This document shows positions 1 through 9,562 of a DNA stretch of 64,000 nt, one piece after another (within the stretch, counting starts at the first letter, position 1; the number at the start of each line of letters is the position of its first letter). The notes under the pieces were generated by a model, which did not search any database, had not been told where the DNA came from, and saw nothing but the letters and a program-made list of their open reading frames with translations. The translations under genes were made by a program, and so were the position numbers. Origin of the DNA: Allolobophora icterica (Eukaryota; Annelida; Clitellata; Crassiclitellata; Lumbricidae); assembly GCA_963556255.1 (NCBI GenBank), contig OY744604.1, positions 22,864,566 through 22,928,565 of the forward strand, written 5' to 3'.

Positions 1-21
1 TCTGACCATTTGAAAATGGTG

Positions 22-620
22 AATTTCAAGATGGCGTCCAAGATGGCTGCCTGGAGCTAAAATGGTCTATATCTCAGGCACTATTCAACCTAGAAAGGTG
101 GTTTTGGTGTCAAACCGTAGGGTTTATTGCTCAGCGTTCAGTTAAAACATAACTTTTATCACTTAATGTATTATTTCAAGATGGCGTCCAAGATGGCTGC
201 CTGGAGCTAATTGTTTTTATATCTCAAGCACTATTCAACCTAGAAAGGTGGTTTTGGTGTCAAACCGTAGGGTTCATTGCTTAGAGTTCAGTTGAAATAA
301 CGTTAACCACTTAATATATCATTTCAAGATGGCGTCCAAGATGGCTGCCGGGAGCTGAAATTGTCTATATCTTAAGCGCTATTCAACCTAGAAAGGTGGT
401 TTTGGTGTCAAACCGCAAGGTTCATTGCTCGGCGTTGAGTTGTAATATAACTTTAATCACTTAGTATATCATTTCAAGATGGCGTCCAAGATGGCTGCCG
501 GGAGCTAAAATTGTCTATATCTCACGCGCTATTCATCCTAGACAGGTGGTCTTGGTGTCTAATCGTGGAGCTTATTGCTCAGCGTTCAGCTGAAATAGCT
601 CTAATAACTTAGTATATCAT
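22..620. repeat. Four ~150-bp tandem units in left transposon arm
   Basis: Four direct copies start near 22, 172, 321 and 471. Each opens with a doubled AAGATGGCG/AAGATGGCTGCC motif and continues with a conserved stretch containing CTAGAAAGGTGGTTTTGGTGTC. The same four units recur inverted at about 2250-2852. The motif resembles the known YY1 site (AAGATGGCGGC), so a promoter role in the element's ends is conceivable but only inferred. Confidence 0.85.
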
Positions 621-654
621 TTACTGACAAATCCAATGGTCATACAATTTACAG

Positions 655-1330
655 TTGCATAGCTTACAGATTAATTTAGTCACTACTCGTCGTCATCATC
701 CGACTCCTCCGGAAGAAATTTGTTACATGTATGTGGATTGTCACCTTTTTGAACTTGGCACGGTCCACAGGCAGAAGTACATGGTAGTCCATTTCGTATA
801 CAGGAGCAGCGGAGTGTCTTGCAGGAATTGCAGCAGTTTTAATGAATGACCTTCAAGAGAATGTCTGGAACGGCGTTCATTGTTGACATAACGGGTACAA
901 ACCGATTACCCTGAAGGTTCCAACTCCAGTTCGTGGCATCTATACCCTCTGCTTTATCCATCCATATGATGGTCTGGTAGTACGCTCTGCGACAATGAAA
1001 GCTTGGTAGCAGATTCGGTTGGTGAAAGACATTCGAATATGCGAGAAGTCGTGTTGCAACCTGTCACGGATAAATAACACCTGAGAACACCTGTCATTTC
1101 CGGGTATTTTCTTAAGATGGTTTATGTTATACACTTTGCCATCATCATTAGTCTTGTCAGATCTGAAGTAAAGACTCTTACAATGTGGCTTTACATGATA
1201 GAGGAGTAAGACAAGGAGATCGGTATCTTCTTAGATTAGCGTAGTTGTGCTTAGAAGAAATGTCTCTACTGCAGACTTTACTATCCCTACGTCATCTGAG
1301 AAGAGGACATATTATTTATCATGTTATCTG
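655..1330 (-). pseudogene. Decayed transposon protein, left copy (PIN-like segment, truncated Cys-rich end)
   Basis: Read on the minus strand, about 1330-1060 encodes a segment containing EDTDLLVLLLYH followed by FRSDKTNDDGKVYNINHLKK. The acidic DTDLL motif resembles the PIN/FEN-like nuclease fold; that comparison is mine and tentative. After a junction near 1030-1060 the frame jumps to the C-terminal part, which mirrors the right arm and ends in a cysteine-rich tail at about 655-800. An in-frame stop precedes the EDTD motif and there are several frame breaks. I recognise this protein type as recurrent in invertebrate genomes, but cannot assign it to a named transposase superfamily. Confidence 0.6.
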
Positions 1331-1404
1331 TTTCAGCAGTGAAGGCAAGAAAGAGGAGATCCTGTCAAGAACTATCAAATAACAGAAGCTGATATGGTTG
1401 GTGA

Positions 1405-2193
1405 GTGATGAGCTCAGTAAAAGGGATTGTACTGTGGTCAACGCACCTGCACAATTTGCGACACGACTTCTTGCATATTCGGTGTCGGCAAACAGAATGC
1501 TTTCCAGAAGCTTATAAAAGGATACACTATCCTTCGGTCATGTGCCAACGCATTCAGCGTCCCGAATCAGACCACAGAGGTGACTGATGACCTAGGATGC
1601 CAATTAATGACTGTCCTCTTTGGTGGCAAGTGCACAGATTCCCTTGCAAAAATGCGATACAGTGCCTAACAACTTCAGCAAGAAGGTTGTCTCTGCTTCA
1701 TCATTTGTAGCTCCAGAACGTCTTCCACCAACCGAATCTGCTACTAGGCTTTCATTGTCGCAGAGCGTACTACCAGACCATTATATTGATGGGTTAAGCA
1801 GAGGGTATGGATCCCATGAACTAGAGTTCGAAGTTTTAACCTTCAGGATAATCGGTTTGCCCCAACTGTGTCAACAATAAACGCCGTTTCAGACGTTCTC
1901 TTGAAGGCCATTCATTGCAACTGCTGCAATTCCTGCAAGACACCCCGCTACTCCTGTAGAAGAAATGGACTACCATGTACTTAAGTAAGTAAGTAAGTAA
2001 GTGAGTATATTCTTTATCTGGCTTACAAACATGTCAGACAATTAGAACATATGCAGCATCCTAATCAAAAAGGTCTTTCTCATTTGTCCATCAGCCTTCT
2101 GCCTGTGGACCGTGCCAAGTTCAAAAAGGTGACAATCCACATACATGTAACAAATTTCTTCCGGAGGAGTCGGACGATGACGACGAGTAGTGA
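1405..2193 (+). pseudogene. Decayed transposon protein, right copy (Cys-rich CXC-like C-terminus)
   Basis: Plus-strand counterpart of the left copy. Recognisable segments in order are CDTTSCIFGVGKQNAFQKL (about 1457-1515), LGCQLMTVLFGGKCTDSLAK (about 1593-1650), LPPTESATRL (about 1723-1752), and a cysteine-rich tail around CNCCNSC...YSCRRNGLPCT (about 1917-1980). The tail resumes after a 115-base insertion and ends in an acidic run and stop near 2191. The spacing of Cys residues recalls Tesmin/TSO1-like CXC motifs; this is a resemblance, not a proven homology. Frame changes near 1660 and 1790 show it is dead. Confidence 0.6.
1982..2096. mobile_element. 115-bp insertion in the right arm, begins with AAGT repeats
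   Basis: The left arm reads straight through this site (rc of GGCAGAAGTACATGG), while the right arm carries an extra block starting TAAGTAAGTAAGTAAG and ending near CATCAGCCT. The borders look intron-like (GTAAGT...CAG), but the left arm proves that the uninterrupted state exists, so it is either a small insertion or an intron lost from the left copy. Confidence 0.55.
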
Positions 2194-2872
2194 CTAAATT
2201 AATCTGTAAGCTATGCAACTGTAAATTGTATGACCATTGGATTTGTCAGTAAATGATATACTAAGTTATTAGAGCTATTTCAGCTGAACGCTGAGCAATA
2301 AGCTCCACGATTAAACACCAAGACCACCTGTCTAGGATGAATAGCGCGTGAGATATAGACAATTTTAGCTCCCGGCAGCCATCTTGGACGCCATCTTGAA
2401 ATGATATACTAAGTGATTAAAGTTATATTACAACTCAACGCCGAGCAATGAACCTTGCGGTTTGACACCAAAACCACCTTTCTAGGTTGAATAGCGCTTA
2501 AGATATAGACAATTTCAGCTCCCGGCAGCCATCTTGGACGCCATCTTGAAATGATATATTAAGTGGTTAACGTTATTTCAACTGAACCCTGAGCAATGAA
2601 CCCTACGGTTTGACACCAAAACCACCTTTCTAGGTTGAATAGTGCTTGAGATATAAAAACAATTAGCTCCAGGCAGCCATCTTGGACGCCATCTTGAAAT
2701 AATACATTAAGTGATAAAAGTTATGTTTTAACTGAACGCTGAGCAATAAACCCTACGGTTTGACACCAAAACCACCTTTCTAGGTTGAATAGTGCCTGAG
2801 ATATAGACAATTTTAGCTCCAGGCAGCCATCTTGGACGCCATCTTGAAATTCATCCTTTTCAAATGGTCAGA

Positions 2873-3167
2873 ATAGAGTAGACTTTTACTATGTTAATTA
2901 GCATGCCAAATGGTAACAAAATCAACTGAGAAATGTTTTGTATCAATTTTTTGGGGTTAGGTGGGGTTTTTTTTACCGTATATTGACCCGATTATTTCCT
3001 GGAATCGGCGAAAATGTCTGTAGGCCGACATGATTACGTCATAACTCTTGATCCATTGTCTTGATCACGTGGATCCTACCAAAGATATAAAGTGTTAGCA
3101 ATGCGGATCACGTGGAAAAAATTTGGTGCTTTTGTCCGACCTGTCCCCATCCAGTTACATTTTTGGG
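2873..3167. other. Spacer between palindrome and piggyBac
   Basis: No complete gene. The last ~65 bases (from about 3101) stay open in the same frame as the Polinton polymerase remnant beyond the piggyBac (empty-site frame), so the Polinton may begin here or further left. Support is frame continuity only. Confidence 0.4.
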
Positions 3168-3171
3168 TTAA

Positions 3172-5284
3172 CCCTTTGCTTACCACATAAGGTTAAAATT
3201 AAAAATAATCAACTACAGAGCAGATCTATACTGAAATAACTTAAATGGAGCAGGAAAGACTAAAAATATAATTAAATTCAATATAGTTTTTAAATAACGG
3301 AAATGGGACTTTGCAGTCCCGTTGGTAGGCAACGGTACTGAAATTCGGCTAAGGCATACTGTAGTTATCAATCACACAAACTTATTTATGTATATATTTT
3401 TATCATGTGATGTTTAATAAAATATACATTTTTATTTCAACATCAGAACATTTTCAGACTGAGTTTTTAGACATTAGTGGATACTCTATGGTAACTGTCG
3501 AAGTAGTTGTACTTAGAGCTGCAACAAAGAAAAACTTTGCAAATGCTACAGTACGAAAATGTCAAGCACACAAACTAATCTATATTTTTATCAAATGATG
3601 TTCACTAATATACACATTGTCTCTCTATTTCAACATTAGAACACTTTCAGACGGAGTTCTTAGTCATCAGTGGGTACTCCGTGGTAACTGGCAAAGCAGT
3701 TGTACTTAGAGTTGCAACAAAGAAAAGCTTTGCAGAAGCTACAGTATGAAAATGGTCTTGATTCCCTTTTCTCTTTGGCACACACTGAGCAGCGACCTCT
3801 GGAGTCTGAAAATAGAGGCCAATGACTTCCCCTGTTAGTTGTTGCAGCATCTGGAGCCACTCATTTGACTGAGTTACAATGTTGCAAACAATTTCTGGTG
3901 ACAAAAATGTCAAAAAGTAGTCAACAGGACTGTGGCATGCAGCAAAGTCATCTTGTGATGGACCACAACCCTCATCTTGGAAAGGTATATCCTTTTCAGC
4001 AATCATCTTCTTGAGCCACCTGATGCTGACCTGGTCCACTGCCGCCTCCTCCTCTCGGCTATCATCTTCAACTTCCTGGTCTTTTCCCTTGCCACGAGTC
4101 TGTCCTCTACAACGAGTCTGTCCTCTACAACGAGCCTGTCCTCTACCATGAGCCTGTCTTCTGCCGCGGCCACGTCCAACTCCACGTTCACCTCTCTTCT
4201 GAGCATCATTCTCATGATCACTCTCGGGCGAAGATGAAACGTCCTCCTGTGGCCTATCATCTTCAACTTCCTGGTCTTTTCCCTTGCCACGAGTCTGTCC
4301 TCTACAACGAGTCTGTCCTCTACCATGAGCCTGTCTTCTGCCGCGGCCACGTCCAACTCCACGTTCACCTCTCTTCTGAGCATCATTCTCATGATCACTC
4401 TCGGGCGAAGATGAAACGTCCTCCTGTGGCCTATCATCTTCAACTTCCTGGTCTTTTCCCTTGCCACGAGTCTGTCCTCTACAACGAGTCTGTCCTCTAC
4501 CATGAGCCTGTCTTCTGCCGCGGCCACGTCCAACTCCACGTTCACCTCTCTTCTGAGCATCATTTTCATGATCACTCTCGGGCGAAGATGACAGAGATGA
4601 CGCTTCTTCTGGTGTGTCTTCGGCAGCATCAGGTATTCGAGCGACACTCGCTTGGTACTTCCTCTTGTAAAACATGGAAGTGGAAAAGGCCATCCTAAAG
4701 TTAAAAATAAGAAAATAAAATAAAAAGAGTATGCAGTGACTATTAGGCCAGCATCTATCACCAGTAAATCACCACTACTAAAGCAGGGCTGTCCAAATCG
4801 CCTTCTAAAACCTAAGCGAATATGTAGATGAAACCCAACAAACAACGTCGCTCAATCATCGTGCGTCATAGACACACCACGCTGCCACATGGTTGTTTAC
4901 CAACGGGACTTCTAAGGAACACTAAGTTATAAAGTTCTGATGGGGCAAAATATCAAATAAATCTTATGAAACAATGCAACAACATAATTTAAATATATAA
5001 CTTAACAAAACTTCTACTTACTGTGGTTTTACTTCGGATCGGATTTCAGAACACAAACAGGCACAACTATCGATTCCATCGCTAAGATGACCGGAAACTT
5101 CCAAAGATAAAATATTCATAGAGCTTCTGAGTTGTTATTATTACCCCATCTAGCGATTAAACCTGATACCTTATAAAGAGACTTTAAAGTCCCAATGGTA
5201 AACAACCCTACAAAAATAATTAAACAATTGTTTTATTGCGGTATTTACCAACGGGACTGCAAAGTCCCGTGGGTAATGAAAGGG
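3172..5284 (-). mobile_element. Non-autonomous piggyBac element with TTAA target duplication
   Basis: The left end CCCTTTGCTTACC (3172-3184) matches the reverse complement of the right end GGTAATGAAAGGG (5272-5284) at 11 of 13 positions. Both ends are flanked by TTAA (3168-3171 and 5285-5288), the piggyBac hallmark. A sub-terminal palindrome GGGACTTTGCAGTCCC lies at 3306-3321 and recurs inverted at 5254-5269. Inside, on the minus strand, lies a transposase gene that lost its catalytic core. The element is inserted into the Polinton polymerase region, so it is the younger of the two. Confidence 0.92.
3647..4693 (-). pseudogene. piggyBac transposase, internally deleted (N-terminus joined to C-terminal zinc finger)
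   Basis: The start at 4693 gives a 348-residue frame. Residues ~30-205 are three copies of a ~59-residue acidic then RG-rich repeat (SSSPESDHENDAQKRGERG... RGQTRGKGKDQEVEDD). Then comes the family's N-terminal helical region with SPVDYFLTFLSPEIV (about residues 248-262). The catalytic DDD domain is missing. Past the junction near 3850 the family's C-terminal cysteine-rich domain appears in another frame (about 3660-3810), with RCSVCAKEK, SYCSFCKAFLC and YNCFASYH. Normal transposases are ~550-650 residues, so this is a non-functional deletion derivative. The antisense open frames here are by-products of the repeat. Confidence 0.85.
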
Positions 5285-5288
5285 TTAA

Positions 5289-7179
5289 CAGACTGTACTA
5301 CACGTCTTACACCAATAAATACCAGAAACATACGCCTAGCTCGTTTTGTTATCACATAAAATGCTACGACGACGGCGTTTATTCCCAAGAGCCAGTGAGG
5401 TTTACTGCTGAAAACGAAGACGACGATGTCGCCCAGATATTCGTAGATTCTCTTTTAGAAAATATAAAAGAAATATATAACGAGTTTAAATTCCCCAAGA
5501 AGATGATATACACCGAGAAAGACGCAAAGGGCTTCAACGAAGCTGCGAACTGTCATATCTGCGGAGGAGAGTTAGGTGAAGATCGAGTTAGAGATCACTG
5601 TCATTTAAGCGGTAAATTCAGAGGCGCCTCTCATAACGGTTGTAATATGAACTATAAAGTCCTCAAGTTTTTCCCAGTAGTATTCCATAATCTATCCGGA
5701 AACGACAGTCATCTATTCGTGAAGAAATTGAGAGGTGAGAATGGTGAGAAAATTAACTGTATTCCTAATAACGAAGAAAAGTATATATCGTTTAGTCGAG
5801 AGATCGTAGTCGGTAAGTTTGTTAAAGAGGGAAAAGAGATAACGGTCAAGCGTGAATTCAGCGTGAAATCAGCACGATTTCGAATCGATACGCGAAAGCG
5901 AACAACAAGTACATGGGAGAAGGTTTCGATCGCGGTCAGCCTTCGGTATTCATTCCTTACTTAGACGCGAACAACTTCTACGGAGGGGCAATGAGCAAGC
6001 CGTTACCGACTCACGGGTTTAGATGGATGAACGATGATGAATTGAATGATTGGAGAAGCGTTACCGAACGAGATGGGGTGGGGCGCGTGCTAGAAGTTGA
6101 TTTACAATATCCTAAGGAATTACACCACCTGCATAACGATTATCCTCTAGCTCCCGAGAGTATAAAACCTGCAGGATCGGATGTAACGAAACTAATTCCA
6201 AACTTAAACGATAAAAAGAAGTACGTAGTTCATTACGGTAATTTAAAGTTGTACGAAAGTCTCGGTTTGAAAATCGTTAAAATTCACCGAGGAATAATAT
6301 TTGAAGAAAGCGCTTGGCTGAAAAAGTATATCGACTTGAATACGGAATTGAGAACGAGAGCTACAAACGATTTTGAGAAGGACTTTTTCAAGTTGATGAA
6401 TAATAGCGTCTTCGGTAAGACCATGGAATGTATCGAGAATCGAGTTGACATACGATTGGTATGCGATGAGAAGGAAGCTATCAAGCTCGCGGCGAAATCT
6501 AATTACGACAGTCGAACTATTTTCGACGAAAACCTAATCGCCGTTCACATGAAAAAGACCAAGTTGTTCTATAACAAGCCGATATATCTAGGAATGTGTA
6601 TATTAGACTCGAGTAAGACTTTAATGTACGATTTCCACTATAATCAGGGCCTACATCAAGACCAAGTACGGAGATAGGGCTAAGCTTTTATTCACCGATA
6701 CGGATTCGTTGGCGTATGAAATAAAGACCCACGATTTTTACGCCGATATCGCCGACGACGTTCGAAGCAGGTTCGACACGAGCGAGTACCCGAAAGATCA
6801 TCCATCCGGTATCGAGACGGGTGTAAATAAGAAAGTTATAGGTATGTTCAAAGACGATGCGGGCGGAAAACAGATCGAAGAATTCGTGGGTTTGAGGCCG
6901 AAGTTGTACTCGTACAAGATGTCTGGTGAAGATCACAAGAAATGTAAAGGCGTGAAGAAGAACGTCGTTAAGAAAACGTTAACCCACGACGATTATAAAG
7001 ACTGCCTGTTTACGAGAAGAGAACAGTTAAGGAAAATGAACGTTATTCGATCGTATCATCACGACATTTACACCGAAGAAGTAAATAAAGTCGCTCTTTC
7101 AGCCGACGACGACAAACGAGTGATAATGGAAGATGGCATTCATACCTTGGCCTACGGACACTACTCGCTTCGTCAATAA
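5289..7179 (+). pseudogene. Polinton/Maverick protein-primed DNA polymerase B, broken
   Basis: Three frames cover parts of a family B polymerase that copies Polinton or adintovirus-type DNA. Part one (5289 to ~5880) has an endonuclease VII-like zinc motif (CHICGGEL ... DHCHLSGKFRGASHNGCN) and an exonuclease-like HNLSGNDSHLF. Part two (~5880-6645) has palm motif LDANNFYGGAMSKPLP and the KLMNNSVFGKTMECIENR helix. Part three (~6646-7179) has the catalytic FTDTDS motif and a C-terminal segment ending at the stop 7177-7179. Between parts one and two a large stretch, a few hundred residues compared with family members, is missing along with a frame change; a second frame change lies near 6645. The 5' side is cut by the piggyBac. 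It cannot make an active enzyme. Confidence 0.9.
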
Positions 7180-7200
7180 AAGTATTAGCCTAATATTAAA

Positions 7201-7635
7201 ATGAGTTTTAAGACCTACGAAGAAATAAATGTAGAGGACGTCGTACTACCTAATATTCCTCTAACCAACATACAGCTGATCGATGCTGCGAAGAAACTAA
7301 ATATAAAAAACTTTAGAGGCGTTTTCGTACGAGATGAGTTGCCGAAGAAGCCTAGAACGAACGAATGCGGAATCCTTAACCTAGACGATTCTAAAGGGAA
7401 CGGAACGCATTGGGTGGGGTGGATAAACAGACGTAACGATAAGTTACATTTCGACAGTTACGGTCTCCCTCCCCCTACGGAATTATTAAAGTATTTACGT
7501 TGTCCAGTGTTGTATAACAGCGAACGAATACAGTTGGGGAACGAAGTGTTTTGCGGACATTTGTGTTTGTACGTGTTAAAGAAGACGATGAACGACGATT
7601 GTGAATTTCAAGAAATCATAAACGATTTACATTAA
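7201..7635 (+). CDS. Adenain-like cysteine protease of the Polinton
   Basis: Intact 144-residue frame starting ATG, 22 bases after the polymerase stop, same strand. Adenain-type proteases process capsid and core proteins during particle maturation. The expected catalytic residues are in order and spacing: His70 in GTHWVGW, Asp85 in HFDSYGLPPP, Gln111 and Cys118 in FCGHLCLYVL. Length is typical of the short Polinton/adintovirus version. Its presence beside a capsid gene marks this element as virus-like. It is one of two Polinton genes here that look undamaged. Confidence 0.92.
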   Translation: MSFKTYEEINVEDVVLPNIPLTNIQLIDAAKKLNIKNFRGVFVRDELPKKPRTNECGILNLDDSKGNGTHWVGWINRRNDKLHFDSYGLPPPTELLKYLRCPVLYNSERIQLGNEVFCGHLCLYVLKKTMNDDCEFQEIINDLH

Positions 7636-7661
7636 ACTAATAAATAATCTTGTTAAAAACA
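7636..7661 (+). promoter_or_regulatory. AT-rich leader shared by the fibre genes
   Basis: The bases just before the fibre-1 ATG (TAATAAATAATCTTGTTAAA) recur almost unchanged before the fibre-2 ATG at 9563 (about 9535-9562). Conservation of non-coding leader with the first ~70 coding bases suggests a common promoter or recombination block. The protease leader (7180-7200) is similarly AT-rich with ATATTAAA next to the ATG. Confidence 0.45.
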
Positions 7662-8791
7662 ATGCCAGTCGATAAATTTGGACATACAGATTCTGGATCT
7701 ACGCAAAGAGTAATTGCTGGAGGCGTTACTCTTAGTCAAGTAAATGCTAGTTTCCTTCGATTGGATGGAGCAAACCCCGCGACTGGAAATCTAAATATGA
7801 GTGGTCGCAGCATTAAAGGTCTACCTACAACGAATACTTCAACAGCAGGAATGGATGAGGCACTAAGTTGGGGACAAGCCATAGATTTGATAACGAATCA
7901 CGATGATTTACCGTCTATTTGACGAATAAGAAATACGTTGTTGAACGCACTGCTTCGAAAGTGTCTAAAACTGGTGATGCCATAACTGGCGACTTATTCT
8001 TAAGCATCGGTAGGGATCTTACGCTGGCGATGGGATGTAAGGATTTGGATGGAAATAAAGATTTTAATATATTTTTAGGAAATACAACGAATAAAATAGA
8101 AGGTCGATTAAACCAACCAATTACATCACAATCGACAGATGGATTTCGTTATAGAATAAATAATGAAACCGTCTAAGAGATGGTTAAGTCAATGGGTGGC
8201 AATCCTCCGTCTAAGATAAATGTGCATAAGAGCATCTTTATGCATGGTGCCAACATTATAGGCCTACGCGATCCCAGCGGCGACGGCGATGCAGCGACGA
8301 AAAAATATGTTGATACGACTGCAGTCGAACCCGCGGTTAACGTTTACACTACCAGTAGACAAGCTATTAATTCTAAAGCTTATACACGAGTTTCTTTCGA
8401 TAGAGTAAGATTCAGTACTGATAGTGTCATCAGTAGGCCTCTGAGTATGACTCGTTTCACTCCCAGTAAAGTCGGATACTATATCGTTACGACGTACATA
8501 GAATTTTGCGACACTAATAATACCTCTCATGGTAATATAGCACAGCTGGTTATGATGATTGTTGTTAATGATGCGTATCAGTGTATTGGTATGTTAGCAT
8601 TCAGTAGGTGGAGAGGCAGACTGAGCCTAAGCACTGATGAGCAAAGCTCAGATGAAATAAAAATAGCTTGGACTGTCCGTTGGATTAGTAGGCAGAACAT
8701 GGTTGATAGCAGTGATGATTATTCTTATACTTGGCGAGACGAGAAAGGGAAGTTATATTTAGCATCTTGTGGTCAGAGCCTTGGTGGCTGA
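7662..8791 (+). pseudogene. Fibre-like gene 1 (conserved head, phage-tail-fibre-like shaft, C1q-like tip), damaged
   Basis: The ATG at 7662 opens with MPVDKFGHTDSG, the same head as fibre 2. A shaft follows with FLRLDGAN...GNLNMSG and, later, DGDAATKKYVD, the repeat style of bacteriophage tail fibres. The C-terminal ~150 residues look like a C1q/TNF jelly roll (YTRVSFDRVRFSTD ... FTPSKVGYYIV). The frame changes near 7910-7920 and a TAA interrupts it at 8174-8176, so the copy is broken unless the assembly is wrong. By analogy with adenoviral and adintoviral fibres it would project from the capsid and bind host cells; that role is inferred. Confidence 0.75.
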
Positions 8792-9280
8792 TCGCTATCC
8801 GAGGAAGGTGTAGGGCAGTTTCTCTCGTAGGCCGACTAGGCAAATGGAGTTAGTGGTATTTGAAGGAAGAGGTTAGCTAGAGAGCCAGAGAAGGTTTAAG
8901 AGGTAAGACCACAGGCAGGAGAGGGGTCAGTCAGAACTGGGACGTGAAGCTGGCGGGACGTGGAAGAACGGAGCAGACGTTGGGCGGACGAAGGAGTGAC
9001 GTGGCAGAGTCAGGAGATGGGGAGACGCTGAAAACAGACAGACTGACATGCACGAATGAAGATAAGTAGATTAATATTATAATTATAATTATTATTACAT
9101 TCACTGTCATTATTATTATTATTATTATTTGCATGATTATTGATCTTGTAATCTGTAACGCGAGTGAGCTCTTGTAATTTATAATAATAAATATATTGTG
9201 GAAAGTGAATTGTCTATAGCTAGATTCCCCGTAGACATAGACATAGATTACATGCACTAACTGATTAGTAATCATACTAA
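8792..9280. mobile_element. Unclassified insert between fibre pieces, AT-rich on its right side
   Basis: The sequence separates the end of fibre 1 from a fibre C-terminal remnant and has no Polinton coding. The left half is purine-rich (GGAAGGTGTAGGG...); the right half is ATT-repeat and ends in AATAAATATATTG-type sequence. It could be a solo LTR or another retro-insert; I found no convincing ends or target duplication. Confidence 0.4.
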
Positions 9281-9281
9281 T

Positions 9282-9497
9282 TTCCAGCTTGGTGATAGTA
9301 ACGTCTACCTGTATAAAAATGGGGTGTCGTACATGCAAATTGCGGGTGGAGGGGGTACGGGAGGTTCGTATAATAACGCAACCGGTAGTAGCATAGTTTC
9401 CTTAACCGATAAGGATTACCTCGAGATATTCGTTTATTCGTTCATCGCTACAAACATATTAGGTAGAGACTTTTCAGCGGCATTCTTGCGACCTTAG
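9282..9497 (+). pseudogene. C1q-like tip of a third fibre gene (remnant)
   Basis: A 71-codon open segment ends at TAG 9495-9497. It reads like the last half of a C1q/TNF jelly roll: LGDSNVYLYKNG, a Gly-rich loop, SSIVSLTDKDYLEIFVYS and a final FSAAFLRP strand. It has no start codon of its own because the upstream insert removed it. It lies between fibre 1 and fibre 2, so the element once carried three fibre cassettes or this is the displaced tip of one of them. Confidence 0.65.
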
Positions 9498-9562
9498 CGA
9501 TATCCTCGCTGATCCTTATCTAAAACACTACTACTAATAAATAAATAATCTTATTAAAAACA

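Larger units (their letters stand above)
1..2872. repeat. Giant imperfect palindrome: head-to-head copies of one transposon
   Basis: Base 1 onward pairs as reverse complement with sequence ending at base 2872. The pairing runs through about 1 kb of each arm, with an unpaired centre near 1090-1440. Within each arm, terminal non-coding repeats lie outside and a decayed coding region lies inside. The coding C-terminus faces outward in both arms, so two copies are joined through their N-terminal sides. The left arm lacks about 240 bases that the right arm keeps (about 1483-1725), and the right arm has a 115-base insertion missing from the left. The left arm may extend beyond the window start. An assembly inversion artefact is possible, but the arms differ by many substitutions, which argues for an old natural event. 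Confidence 0.85.

Noticed and set aside
4003..4845. Long open frames overlapping the piggyBac gene in other frames (for example repeats of MVEDRLVVEDRLV, and a plus-strand frame at 4234-4698)
   Set aside because: They are shadows of the 177-bp tandem repeat; the transposase frame contains the only family motifs.
8931..9338. Hydrophobic minus-strand open frame
   Set aside because: Low-complexity ATT repeats translate to Ile-rich sequence; no other support.
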